Of a stretch of DNA of 7,449 nt, positions 1 to 6,288 are shown piece after piece (position 1 is the first letter of the stretch; each line of letters begins with the position of its first letter). Source of the stretch: Methanobacterium sp. (lineage in GTDB: Archaea; Methanobacteriota; Methanobacteria; Methanobacteriales; Methanobacteriaceae). The stretch is taken from assembly GCA_009712615.1 (NCBI GenBank), contig WASR01000318.1, positions 1 through 7,449 on the forward strand. The letters are read 5' to 3'. The translations under genes and the position numbers were made by a program. The notes beneath the pieces are model-generated. The model searched no databases, was not told where the DNA came from, and was given only the letters and a program-made list of their open reading frames with translations.

Positions 1-1
1 T

Positions 2-130
2 ATCAAAAGTGACCATGATTCGCAGAAAACAAGAAATATGACTTCAATCAATTCCATGGTCCTTGAATGGATGAATATAAATTCAAACCCGATTTTGGGT
101 TTGAAAGCAGATTCAACATGGTTGTATTGA
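2..130 (+). CDS. Possible 3' end of a gene cut by the window edge
   Basis: The frame starting at base 2 is open for 42 codons from the left edge to a TGA at 128-130. The other two forward frames stop within the first 41 bases. The readable tail ends in NPILGLKADSTWLY and matches no family I recognise. An open run of this length in AT-rich DNA is only mildly unusual, so this may be chance. In its favour, a hairpin with a T7 run follows at 151-184, where a terminator for a gene ending at 130 would sit. Internal ATGs at 38, 56 and 71 could also start a very short ORF, but none has a convincing ribosome-binding site. The sequence left of the window would settle it. Confidence 0.28.
   Translation: MKSDHDSQKTRNMTSINSMVLEWMNINSNPILGLKADSTWLY
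82..105. repeat. Perfect 9-bp inverted repeat (hairpin)
   Basis: TTCAAACCC at 82-90 and GGGTTTGAA at 97-105 are exact reverse complements around the 6-base loop GATTTT. No T-run follows, so it does not look like a terminator. It lies inside the frame that ends at 130. If that frame is not coding, this could be an RNA hairpin or a protein-binding site. Confidence 0.5.
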
Positions 131-150
131 ATGTGTGAAAATTGATTCTG

Positions 151-184
151 GTGATAAAAGTGTACTGGGAAATTTTTTTATCAC
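151..184 (+). terminator. Hairpin with T7 run upstream of the 91-residue ORF
   Basis: GTGATAAAA at 151-159 and TTTTATCAC at 176-184 are exact reverse complements with a 16-base loop, and a T7 run occupies 173-179. It could end transcription from the left. The T-rich block could equally serve as the TATA region for the gene at 222, giving a start near 203. The sequence does not decide between the two. Confidence 0.35.
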
Positions 185-221
185 AAATTTTGATGGTGTA
201 TGTAAATTTAGGTGACTTTAT

Positions 222-497
222 ATGCCAAAAAGAAAACAGAGGTTGATTATTTTGAAACAAGAAATCTCCAAATTTGACAACTGGTTTAAAAGAGTTCTCT
301 TACGTGAAAAATCAGCTATTTATGCCCATAAAAAAAACGAACTTAACTACAAATTCGATCAGTACCACAGATTTTTAGAAGCCCTAAAGAGCTACGATAT
401 GATCACGGTTCAGGATGTTAACCAATCATTGAACGAAATAAACCAAAAACGGATCAAAGAAGAAGAAGACCTTGCTAAAACCATTTGGAAGGAATGA
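222..497 (+). CDS. Small basic alpha-helical protein, unknown function
   Basis: This encodes 91 residues, begins with MPKRKQR and ends in TIWKE. The start is well supported: AGGTGA at 210-215 lies six bases before the ATG. I do not recognise the family. The protein is rich in Lys, Glu, Gln and Asn, contains no cysteine, and shows no signal peptide or membrane segment. It looks like two or three amphipathic helices: a basic N-terminal half (about 1-45), an aromatic stretch (YKFDQYHRF, about 43-51), and a charged C-terminal helix containing KRIKEEED. That composition suggests a cytoplasmic protein that may bind nucleic acid or a partner protein, but this is inference only. The next gene begins 78 bases downstream behind its own TATA box, so this is probably a single-gene unit. 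No terminator hairpin is visible after the stop. Confidence 0.7.
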   Translation: MPKRKQRLIILKQEISKFDNWFKRVLLREKSAIYAHKKNELNYKFDQYHRFLEALKSYDMITVQDVNQSLNEINQKRIKEEEDLAKTIWKE

Positions 498-532
498 AAT
501 GATTAATTACCAGTTTATGGATTGATATAACC

Positions 533-540
533 TTTATAAA
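533..540 (+). promoter_or_regulatory. TATA box for the BPL_N-like gene
   Basis: TTTATAAA is a good archaeal TATA box. Transcription would begin about 25 bases downstream, near 562-566, only 10-14 bases before the GTG at 576. The transcript would therefore have a very short leader, and the AGGATGA at 559-565 might be only partly included. Confidence 0.5.
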
Positions 541-575
541 TTTTTATACGGGTTAAATAGGATGAAACTAATAAC

Positions 576-1343
576 GTGGATGTGAAACATATCAAAAAGT
601 TAATATATTCATTAATATTTTTATTTATCATTGGAATTGTACTGTTTGGGTATTCTCAAATTACAACATCATCCTCAACTTCAAACAGCACTAAATATGT
701 GAATGTTTTGATATATGATGGTACAGGAACCATGTCCAGCAGTGTTAGTGGATTGGAAAACTGTTTAGATGAAATTAACAATAAATCTTCCAATAAAAAG
801 TTCATATATTCCACTGCAGTAGAAATCAATTCTCAAACCCTCGAGGGATACGATGTTTTAATAGTACCTGGAGGCGATGCATCAGAATATATTCAGAATT
901 CTAAAATAGATAACAGTTCAATAAAACAATTTGTATCTGGTGGTAAAGGATATTTGGGCATATGTGCAGGGGCTTTTGCTGCTTCAAATTATGTTGATGG
1001 TTACTACAGCGGATGGGGACTTGAGCCAGATGTTACCGCTGAAACAGTAGATTATGAAGGGAGCCTTTCAATATCCACAACCTCCTTTGGAAAACATCTA
1101 ACCAACAGTTCAGCTGTAACAATCTTCCATGAAAATGGACCTGCATTGTTAACCAACAACACTGAACATATATTATCCACATTTGCAGATAATAACACGG
1201 GTTATGAAGGATATGCTGATATGGTTGGTGAGAGTTACGGATCTGGCAGGGTTATACTCAGTGGATCGCATCCAGAGCTTGAACCCGAAAATCAGGAGTT
1301 ACTACAGAACATGCTCTTGTGGCTTTCAAAAAATTTGGATTGA
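576..1343 (+). CDS. Membrane-anchored BPL_N / class I glutamine amidotransferase-like protein
   Basis: This encodes 255 residues. A single hydrophobic segment (about 9-27) follows a basic start, so it is an uncleaved anchor or signal peptide with the rest outside the cell. The main domain (about 41-253) resembles the BPL_N (biotin-protein ligase N-terminal) glutamine-amidotransferase-like fold. It has VNVLIYDGTG near 42, DVLIVPGGD at 93-101, a nucleophile elbow GICAGAF with Cys130, and GSHPELEP with His232 and Glu234, which would complete a Cys/His/Glu triad. It is therefore probably an active hydrolase or amidase rather than a ligase; the substrate is unknown. Six N-X-S/T sequons (N37, N69, N113, N177, N194, N206) fit an archaeal surface glycoprotein. 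The start is uncertain: GTG at 576 and GTG at 582 are in frame, and no ATG is available nearby. No biotin-ligase catalytic domain follows, so a ligase annotation would be wrong. Confidence 0.8.
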   Translation: MDVKHIKKLIYSLIFLFIIGIVLFGYSQITTSSSTSNSTKYVNVLIYDGTGTMSSSVSGLENCLDEINNKSSNKKFIYSTAVEINSQTLEGYDVLIVPGGDASEYIQNSKIDNSSIKQFVSGGKGYLGICAGAFAASNYVDGYYSGWGLEPDVTAETVDYEGSLSISTTSFGKHLTNSSAVTIFHENGPALLTNNTEHILSTFADNNTGYEGYADMVGESYGSGRVILSGSHPELEPENQELLQNMLLWLSKNLD

Positions 1344-1398
1344 TATCTCCTGGTTGGTATTTGATCTTGCATGATTCCAAAAAAATATTTGGCAGTAA

Positions 1399-1414
1399 CC
1401 GAACATTTTATATT
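1399..1414 (+). promoter_or_regulatory. BRE/TATA promoter ahead of the Cys-rich micro-ORF
   Basis: CCGAACA at 1399-1405 followed by TTTATATT at 1407-1414 is a good match to the archaeal BRE plus TATA arrangement. The expected start lies about 26 bases from the box centre, near 1436, which is exactly the first base of a strong hairpin. If used, it gives a leader of about 118 bases before the ATG at 1555. A weaker alternative, AAATTTAAAA at 1492-1501, would start transcription near 1523. Confidence 0.45.
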
Positions 1415-1435
1415 CTATGATGATCTATAGTATAA

Positions 1436-1468
1436 CTGTCAAGGTGTCACAAAGACATGACTTGACAG
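1436..1468 (+). other. Bulged hairpin at the predicted transcript start (candidate structured leader)
   Basis: CTGTCAAG at 1436-1443 pairs perfectly with CTTGACAG at 1461-1468. Inside it, GTGTC at 1444-1448 pairs with GACAT at 1454-1458 (one G-U), leaving loop ACAAA and a two-base bulge GA on the 3' side. This makes 13 pairs in 33 bases, the strongest local structure I see outside genes. No T-run follows, so it is not a typical terminator for the preceding gene. It may be a 5' leader element controlling the micro-ORF or, read as DNA, an operator. Confidence 0.5.
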
Positions 1469-1473
1469 GCTTA

Positions 1474-1491
1474 GTTAATCATTTGATTAAC
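1474..1491. promoter_or_regulatory. 18-bp palindrome, likely operator or leader hairpin
   Basis: GTTAATCA, two T bases, then TGATTAAC form an exact 8+2+8 palindrome. Flanking bases 1471-1472 and 1493-1494 extend the symmetry beyond one mismatch. The two-base centre is too tight for a good RNA loop, which favours a dimeric DNA-binding protein. It touches the weaker TATA candidate at 1492-1501, so a bound protein could block that promoter. I cannot name the regulator. Confidence 0.5.
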
Positions 1492-1554
1492 AAATTTAAA
1501 ACCAAACTTTATGTTGTCATTTAAAAAAAAATTCATTACGGTGGTGAAAAGCAA

Positions 1555-1650
1555 ATGGTACCAAAATTTGATTTACAGCATTTCTGTTGTGGCCCTAAAG
1601 GTTGCGAACTCGAAATTGTTTACGGTGAAATGATAGATGCAGAAGACTAA
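1555..1650 (+). CDS. 31-residue Cys-rich micropeptide with CCGPKGC motif
   Basis: This is a short ORF below usual gene-calling limits. It has an ATG start, GGTGGTGA at 1540-1547 seven bases upstream (as good as any ribosome-binding site here), and a TAA at 1648-1650. The N-terminus MVPKFDLQHF is followed by CCGPKGC at residues 11-17, then a short hydrophobic stretch (LEIVYG) and an acidic tail EMIDAED. Three cysteines plus His9 could bind a metal or be a modification site; that is inference. A terminator begins eight bases after the stop, and a palindrome and hairpin precede it, so it appears to have its own transcription unit. An alternative frame from GTG 1541 is also open for 30 codons but has no separate ribosome-binding site. 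I do not recognise the family. Downstream, tail to tail, is a radical SAM gene. Confidence 0.55.
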   Translation: MVPKFDLQHFCCGPKGCELEIVYGEMIDAED

Positions 1651-1657
1651 AAATTAA

Positions 1658-1714
1658 AACCCTTCCTCCTACTACCCCCCAAAGTATTTCCTTATAAAGG
1701 AAGGGTTAATTTTT
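1658..1714. terminator. Bidirectional terminator between micro-ORF and radical SAM gene
   Basis: AACCCTTCCT at 1658-1667 and AGGAAGGGTT at 1698-1707 form a perfect 10-bp stem around a 30-base loop. T5 at 1710-1714 and further T7 runs at 1728-1734 and 1736-1742 follow on the plus strand. On the minus strand the stem is followed by T-rich sequence (complement of 1643-1657), so it can also end the radical SAM transcript. A competing small hairpin, TTCCTT (1688-1693) with AAGGAA (1697-1702), shares the right arm and excludes the long stem. Confidence 0.7.
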
Positions 1715-1745
1715 CATCCTGCACTCATTTTTTTATTTTTTTCTA

Positions 1746-3176
1746 CTATTTTGAAGAGCTATCCAAATTCTGATACCAACCCTTAACAGTACTGCCCCTA
1801 AATTTAGGAATTATAAAACTCCTAAACAAAGTTTCCAACATAACCTTGAACATGTATCTGTGCTTCAAAAGATATTTAGGTCTGGTGTAGAATTTAAGGT
1901 AAGCACGAGCCAGGTTTCTTTCGATGAGGTCCTTGTTTAAACCAAGCTTTTCATAGTTTAAAATTGGTTTCATAACGGTGTACTTCTCCCAGTTTTCAGT
2001 TTTAATCAGATCTTTATCCTTCAGATCATGATATATTGGTGTTCCTGGAAAAGGTGTAAGAATTGAGTACTGACAGTAGTCAGGTTCAAGTTGTATTGAG
2101 AACTTGATGGTTTCATTCATGTCCTTCTGGGTTTCCCCTGGATAACCAATAATATAGGATGTTAAAACTTCAAGCCCGGCATTTTTAGCATTTTTAACAG
2201 CCGATTCAGCCTGTTTTAGATTAATTCCCTTTTTCATGAGGTTTAAAATTCTCTGGGAACCTGATTCTACGCCGTAGTATATGGTGTTCATACCAGCATT
2301 TTTCAGTTTGAACAATAGATCCTGGTTTACCATATCCACCCTTGAGGATGCAACAAAACTCACATCAAGGTTTCTTTCCTTTATCTCATCTGCAATTGAT
2401 GCGGCCCTGTTCTTGTTTAACATGAAGGTATCGTCCATAAAAGCAATATCATTGAGATGGTAGTTGTATACAAGTTCCTCAATTTCATCCACAACATTTT
2501 CCGGACTTCTTGATCTGAATTTCTTTCCCATTATCAGGGAGGATGAACAGTAACCACAGTTATAAACACAGCCCCTGCTTGTGATCATTCCGCCGGACTG
2601 ACTTTTAGAAATTCCATAGGACTCAAATGGTACAAGATGCCTTGCTGGAAACGGTAAAGAATCCAGGTCCTCTATGAGGGGTCTGGGATTGTTGGTTTTA
2701 ATGGATCCGGTTTGAGGGTCCCTGTAAACTATTCCCTTAACATCCTCAAGGGATCCACTTGCATCAACCTGATTATTTGCAAGGTCTGCAAAGGTTTCTT
2801 CTCCCTCACCCAGCACCACAACATCCAGATCATCGGAATTTTGCATGGTATTTTCCGGTAAAAATGTGGTGTGAGGCCCACCAATAACAGTTAGAACGTT
2901 GGGCATGACCTTTTTGATTTCCTCTAAATATTTAAGTGCAGTCTTAATTGTTGATGTGGTGGCTGTGATTCCTATAATTTCTGGATCCAACTTCTCAGCA
3001 TGATCTGTAACTTCAAAAAATCCCTTCTGCATGAGATCATCATCAAAAATTTCCACTGAATGGTTTTTCTTTTCTAAAGAAGCTGCCAAGTACATCAAAT
3101 TTAATGGTGGTGTGATAAATCCCAGTCCATTTTTCACGGCATTTTCATCGTACGGGTTAATTAAAAGCACGTCCAT
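1746..3176 (-). CDS. B12-binding-type radical SAM protein
   Basis: This encodes 476 residues. The N-terminal part (about 1-140) has the Rossmann-like layout of the cobalamin-binding domain of this class: MDVLLINPY at the start, the GGPH element at 99-102 and GEGE at 123-126. The DxHxxG cobalamin motif is absent, as is usual in radical SAM relatives. The radical SAM core follows, with Cys203, Cys207 and Cys210 in CVYNCGYC for the [4Fe-4S] cluster, GVESGSQ at 302-308 and GYPGE near 344-348. The C-terminal 90 residues are basic and helical. Such proteins often carry out methylation or other radical chemistry on unactivated carbon; the substrate cannot be read from sequence. The start was chosen at the second Met because a GGGAGGGAGA site lies just before it; an upstream ATG at 3194 would add six residues and place that site inside the gene. 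It converges on the micro-ORF and diverges from the methyltransferase. Confidence 0.85.
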   Translation of the reverse strand: MDVLLINPYDENAVKNGLGFITPPLNLMYLAASLEKKNHSVEIFDDDLMQKGFFEVTDHAEKLDPEIIGITATTSTIKTALKYLEEIKKVMPNVLTVIGGPHTTFLPENTMQNSDDLDVVVLGEGEETFADLANNQVDASGSLEDVKGIVYRDPQTGSIKTNNPRPLIEDLDSLPFPARHLVPFESYGISKSQSGGMITSRGCVYNCGYCSSSLIMGKKFRSRSPENVVDEIEELVYNYHLNDIAFMDDTFMLNKNRAASIADEIKERNLDVSFVASSRVDMVNQDLLFKLKNAGMNTIYYGVESGSQRILNLMKKGINLKQAESAVKNAKNAGLEVLTSYIIGYPGETQKDMNETIKFSIQLEPDYCQYSILTPFPGTPIYHDLKDKDLIKTENWEKYTVMKPILNYEKLGLNKDLIERNLARAYLKFYTRPKYLLKHRYMFKVMLETLFRSFIIPKFRGSTVKGWYQNLDSSSK

Positions 3177-3182
3177 AAACAA

Positions 3183-3192
3183 TCTCCCTCCC
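3183..3192 (-). promoter_or_regulatory. Ribosome-binding site that fixes the radical SAM start
   Basis: Read on the minus strand this is GGGAGGGAGA, six bases before the ATG at 3176-3174. It falls inside the coding sequence if the upstream ATG at 3194 is used, which argues strongly for the shorter 476-residue protein. Confidence 0.75.
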
Positions 3193-3218
3193 ATTATAAA
3201 CCCTATATAGATTACTGA

Positions 3219-3228
3219 ATAAAAATTA
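3219..3228 (-). promoter_or_regulatory. Possible TATA box for the radical SAM gene
   Basis: The minus strand reads AATTTTTATT here. A start about 26 bases downstream would fall near 3197 and give a leader of about 20 bases that keeps the ribosome-binding site. Closer TATA-like stretches (3193-3200 and 3203-3210) would start too late to include it. Confidence 0.3.
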
Positions 3229-3396
3229 ACGAATTAAAGAAATAAAAACTTGTAAAACAATGGATATTTGAAGATTAAAAAAATTATTATGGATCGGTAC
3301 AATTGGAAATATAACAATATATTAGGTAGGGCTACATAATAAATCATTCGATCAATAATAACCTATGGCCTAAATAATTAACAGCAAGTCACGGTG

Positions 3397-3404
3397 TTTA
3401 TAAA
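3397..3404 (+). promoter_or_regulatory. TATA box for the methyltransferase gene
   Basis: TTTATAAA predicts a start near 3427. The leader to the ATG at 3479 would be about 52 bases and include the AGGGGG ribosome-binding site. Confidence 0.5.
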
Positions 3405-3405
3405 G

Positions 3406-3429
3406 GGATAAAATCATATCAATTTATCC
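3406..3429. promoter_or_regulatory. Inverted repeat between TATA box and transcript start
   Basis: GGATAAA at 3406-3412 and TTTATCC at 3423-3429 are exact reverse complements, 10 bases apart. They begin two bases after the TATA box and end at the predicted start site. A protein bound here would block polymerase, so it is a reasonable repressor operator candidate. Seven-base arms in AT-rich DNA can arise by chance. Confidence 0.35.
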
Positions 3430-3478
3430 AGATTGAATGAAACTCTTGGGATCAAATAATAAATCAGGGGGAATATTC

Positions 3479-4270
3479 ATGGGCCTAATTACAGAACAGT
3501 ACAAGGATTCCAGTAATTTTGTGGCTAGAATTGAGCTTAACAGAAAATTTAGAACTAATCCTCAGCCATTAACAGAGTGGCTTTTTGATCAAATGGATTT
3601 TCAGGAAAACTCGAGGATTTTAGAACTTGGATGTGGAAATGCCATTCTATGGAGGACTAACAAGGATAAAATAGGTTCTGGTCAAAAAATTGTTCTGACA
3701 GATTTTTCAGAGGGAATGCTTGATGATGCCAAGAAGGTTCTCGGAAGCATCAAGGACAGATTCGAATACAGGGTCATGGATGCTCAAAACATAAACTACC
3801 CAGAAAATTCCTTCGACATGATCATAGCAAACCTCATGCTTTACCATGTGCCCAACAGAAAAGAAGCATTTTCACAGATCACCCAGGTTCTAAGAGATGA
3901 TGGTTCGTTCTACGCAAGTACCTTTGGACAAAACAATATGAAGGAACTAAACGAACTTGTTCAAGAATTTTACCCCAGATTAAATTCACTGGAAACCCTT
4001 TCAAACAAATTTGGACTTGAAAACGGAAAATCTCAACTAGAAGATTATTTCGGACAAGTTACAATGGATAAATACCCTGATCATCTAGAAATAACAGATG
4101 CTCAACCTGTGATTGAATATTTCCTATCCTTTGCAGGAAATAAATCTGTTTTAAACCCTGACAAAGTAGATGCAATGAAAAATCGTATCAATGAAATTAT
4201 CGAATCTGAGGGTTGTATGACTGTAACCAAGGAAACAGGACTCTTTACAGCAAGGGATCCAATTAAATAA
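3479..4270 (+). CDS. Class I SAM-dependent methyltransferase
   Basis: This encodes 263 residues from the preferred start. The core has motif I at 47-54 (ILELGCGN) for SAM binding, an acidic residue ending the second strand (Asp75 in VLTDFSEGM), Asp101 in VMDAQN for the adenine side, and SFDMIIANLMLYHV at 111-124 as the post-II/III region. This is the Methyltransf_11/25 type (UbiE-like fold). The C-terminal third (about 150-263) is probably the substrate lid and gives no clue to the substrate. The start at 3479 has AGGGGG at 3466-3471 seven bases upstream. The in-frame ATG at 3437 would add 14 residues (MKLLGSNNKSGGIF), has no ribosome-binding site, and lies before the conserved part. The gene diverges from the radical SAM gene and converges on the FUSC gene 33 bases away. 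Small-molecule methylation is likely; protein or RNA targets cannot be excluded. Confidence 0.85.
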   Translation: MGLITEQYKDSSNFVARIELNRKFRTNPQPLTEWLFDQMDFQENSRILELGCGNAILWRTNKDKIGSGQKIVLTDFSEGMLDDAKKVLGSIKDRFEYRVMDAQNINYPENSFDMIIANLMLYHVPNRKEAFSQITQVLRDDGSFYASTFGQNNMKELNELVQEFYPRLNSLETLSNKFGLENGKSQLEDYFGQVTMDKYPDHLEITDAQPVIEYFLSFAGNKSVLNPDKVDAMKNRINEIIESEGCMTVTKETGLFTARDPIK

Positions 4271-4275
4271 TTCTC

Positions 4276-4297
4276 TTTTTAGAAACTACTTTTTTTT
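4276..4297 (+). terminator. Oligo-T terminator after the methyltransferase
   Basis: T5 at 4276-4280 and T8 at 4290-4297 follow the stop codon closely, as in archaeal U-tract termination. There is no hairpin of note. A perfect 10-bp palindrome, TAGAATTCTA at 4297-4306, overlaps the stop of the convergent FUSC gene. No clear minus-strand T-tract serves that gene. Confidence 0.55.
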
Positions 4298-4303
4298 AGA
4301 ATT

Positions 4304-6274
4304 CTAGGTTAGGTCGGTGTAACGTTTGAAGAGATCTGTTTCATGGGCCACTTCCAAACCATTAAATATTAACTGGATATCAGAGTAGATCCAGTTTATG
4401 AGCTGGGCTAAATCATCAGACTCTTCATTGATTGCAGTCAAATTAATGTCTAAAACTTTACCACTGTCCCAGTTGAGGCTGAGTTCCCTGAGTTCCATCA
4501 ACGAGTCTAGGATAAGGGTGCCTTGAACTTCTTTATTCGAAATATTATTGGATTTATCACTCACAACTGCTGCCAAGGCTGTTAAATCGGCTGTTAATTT
4601 GATATTCATGGATAAAAGATTTTGATAAATGCTTAAATCAGAATTTACGTTGTTAAATGTGTCTTCTAATTTTTTGATTCCGGCTTCGAGGTTGTTTTCT
4701 TGAAGCATGTAATTTTGGAGCTTGGCCTTTGCTTGGTTTTTATCGAAGTTGTTCTGTGTAGCATTAACCATCTCAATGCAGTAATCCAGGTTGGCGTCCA
4801 TGGTTTTTGTCAACAGTTCCGGAAGGTTGATACTGATCCTGCTTGGTAGAATGACGTAGGCACATATGAATGCTATGACACCTCCAATGCTTATGTCCAC
4901 GATTCTTGAAATTGCGTTGCCATAAACAGTTCCAGTGGGCCACACAAGCACTATGAAAACTGTCATGGCCATCACAGAAAGACCCATATATGTGGGGTAG
5001 AATGCTCTAAACAAGAAAAGCATTAGAACTGCAAACCAGACCAGTACGTAATGTGGAAATAAGAATCCAAGTATTATGGCCAATATGATTGCAATGAAAT
5101 TAAATCCTACCCTTTGAATGAGGTTATCAATGGTGCTTGTGATGTCAGGTTTGAGGATGATAAGAATTCCCATGGTTATCCAGATAGCACTCCTTTCACG
5201 AGTTAAATAGATAAATATGAGACCAACTGTCATGGCAAGTGTGAATCTGACAGCATGCCTCATGTACATATTTTCCAGATTGAAATTTGCATTAATAACT
5301 TCCTTAAAAGATTTTTCATTGGTTCTAATTGTTTTATGTCCCTTTTCAGGATTCTGATTTAACAGGGAGTTGCAGTAGTTTAGTATCTTTTTGATGTTCA
5401 TACTTAGCTGTATGATCTGCTCGTTTCTAACCTCCTTTGCCCCTGTATCAATCTTTAAGTCATAAGAATTCATGATTTCATCATCAACAGAACCTTTCAT
5501 CGATTGAAAATTTTCTCCAATCCTGTTTGAAACATCGTCTGTCAATTCAAGATATTTTTTGAAGTATTTTTGATCGTGTGGATTGAGCCGGGCTACAATG
5601 AGTTCAGAGTAACTTCTCAATATTTTATAGTAACCACCGAACTTGAAGAATTCATAGTAAACAGAATTTAATGAAATTCCAGAGAGTATATGCATGTTTG
5701 CAATCACGTTTTGAAGGTTTGATTGTGAATTGAAACCAACTGAAACAATCTCGCGAATTTTCCTTTTTTCCATCCAAAGTTTGGGAATTAGTAATGTCGA
5801 TGCCACAAGGTAGGCCAGAGTTGTATAGGATATCCATTCAATGGGAGTTGATTCAGGATTAACAATCAAAACAGCTACAAAGTAGGTTAAAAAGAATGAA
5901 AATCCGATTGCACCTTCCACATTACCAAAAATGTACATGGAAATACTGAAAAATGCCCAAAGTACCGAGAAAATTATGAAAGCCGCTAAATTATGTACAG
6001 ATAATGAAACACAGAGAAACGCAAGGGTGGTCATAATAAAACCCAACAAACCCAAAATTGCCACCTTCTTAATGGGCATGCTAATGTCAATGATGATTGT
6101 GGCGAGGAGTGTAACCATGATAATGGCTTCCATACCATTGTTAAATTTTAAAAGAGTAGCTAGTAAAGCAGCAACAACCATTAAAATAATAGCTTTTAGG
6201 GCAGGATACCAGTTAACAGTTCCTGTAGGCTTGGAAAGCCTTTCAAATCTGCTAAATATACCTTTTTTCTCCAA
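4304..6274 (-). CDS. FUSC-family integral membrane protein
   Basis: This encodes 656 residues. Two bundles of about six membrane segments (roughly 24-164 and 342-477) are separated by a soluble helical region (about 170-335) and followed by a helical cytoplasmic tail (480-656). The second bundle carries the FUSC_2 pattern: RHAVRFTLAM at 339-348, WITMGILIILKPD at 365-377, and an Arg388-containing stretch (LIQRVGFN) leading into the next helix. The layout matches the YccS/YhfK/AaeB group, where some members export aromatic acids or other small molecules; substrate here is unknown. The start is TTG: the codon immediately before it is TAA in frame, and the first in-frame ATG is at residue 32, inside the first membrane helix. 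AGGGG at 6284-6288 lies nine bases upstream. The gene diverges from the ferredoxin gene with 269 bases between; no functional link to it is evident. Confidence 0.85.
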   Translation of the reverse strand: MEKKGIFSRFERLSKPTGTVNWYPALKAIILMVVAALLATLLKFNNGMEAIIMVTLLATIIIDISMPIKKVAILGLLGFIMTTLAFLCVSLSVHNLAAFIIFSVLWAFFSISMYIFGNVEGAIGFSFFLTYFVAVLIVNPESTPIEWISYTTLAYLVASTLLIPKLWMEKRKIREIVSVGFNSQSNLQNVIANMHILSGISLNSVYYEFFKFGGYYKILRSYSELIVARLNPHDQKYFKKYLELTDDVSNRIGENFQSMKGSVDDEIMNSYDLKIDTGAKEVRNEQIIQLSMNIKKILNYCNSLLNQNPEKGHKTIRTNEKSFKEVINANFNLENMYMRHAVRFTLAMTVGLIFIYLTRERSAIWITMGILIILKPDITSTIDNLIQRVGFNFIAIILAIILGFLFPHYVLVWFAVLMLFLFRAFYPTYMGLSVMAMTVFIVLVWPTGTVYGNAISRIVDISIGGVIAFICAYVILPSRISINLPELLTKTMDANLDYCIEMVNATQNNFDKNQAKAKLQNYMLQENNLEAGIKKLEDTFNNVNSDLSIYQNLLSMNIKLTADLTALAAVVSDKSNNISNKEVQGTLILDSLMELRELSLNWDSGKVLDINLTAINEESDDLAQLINWIYSDIQLIFNGLEVAHETDLFKRYTDLT

Positions 6275-6283
6275 TTATAAATT

Positions 6284-6288
6284 CCCCT
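6284..6288 (-). promoter_or_regulatory. Ribosome-binding site supporting the TTG start of the FUSC gene
   Basis: The minus strand reads AGGGG here (within CAAGGGGAAT), nine bases before TTG at 6274-6272. With an in-frame TAA directly before the TTG, no longer protein is possible. Confidence 0.6.

Larger units (their letters stand above)
3177..3478. other. Divergent promoter region, no gene seen
   Basis: This is AT-rich DNA between the radical SAM gene and the methyltransferase. It holds a minus-strand ribosome-binding site and possible TATA, a plus-strand TATA with an adjacent inverted repeat, one AAATCATTC element at 3341-3349, and a ribosome-binding site for the methyltransferase. The middle (about 3240-3340) contains nothing I can interpret. 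The ATG at 3437 is in frame with the methyltransferase but lacks a ribosome-binding site. Confidence 0.6.

Noticed and set aside
48..260. Minus-strand 70-residue frame antisense to the start of the small basic protein
   Set aside because: No ribosome-binding site and low-complexity aromatic/Asn-rich composition; it overlaps a better-supported gene on the other strand.
562..585. Seven-codon ATG ORF (MKLITWM) just before the BPL_N-like gene
   Set aside because: It lies at or before the likely transcript start and has no ribosome-binding site; overlap with the GTG start looks incidental.
576..1343. Biotin-protein ligase
   Set aside because: Only the BPL_N-type amidotransferase-like domain is present; the ligase catalytic domain and its GRGRxGR-type ATP/biotin motif are absent.
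1417..1423. ATGATGA matching the C box of archaeal C/D guide RNAs
   Set aside because: No CTGA D box occurs at a suitable distance downstream and no C'/D' pair is visible, so a C/D sRNA is not supported.
1541..1633. GTG-initiated 30-codon frame overlapping the micro-ORF
   Set aside because: Its start codon is part of the ribosome-binding site of the ATG at 1555, and it has none of its own.
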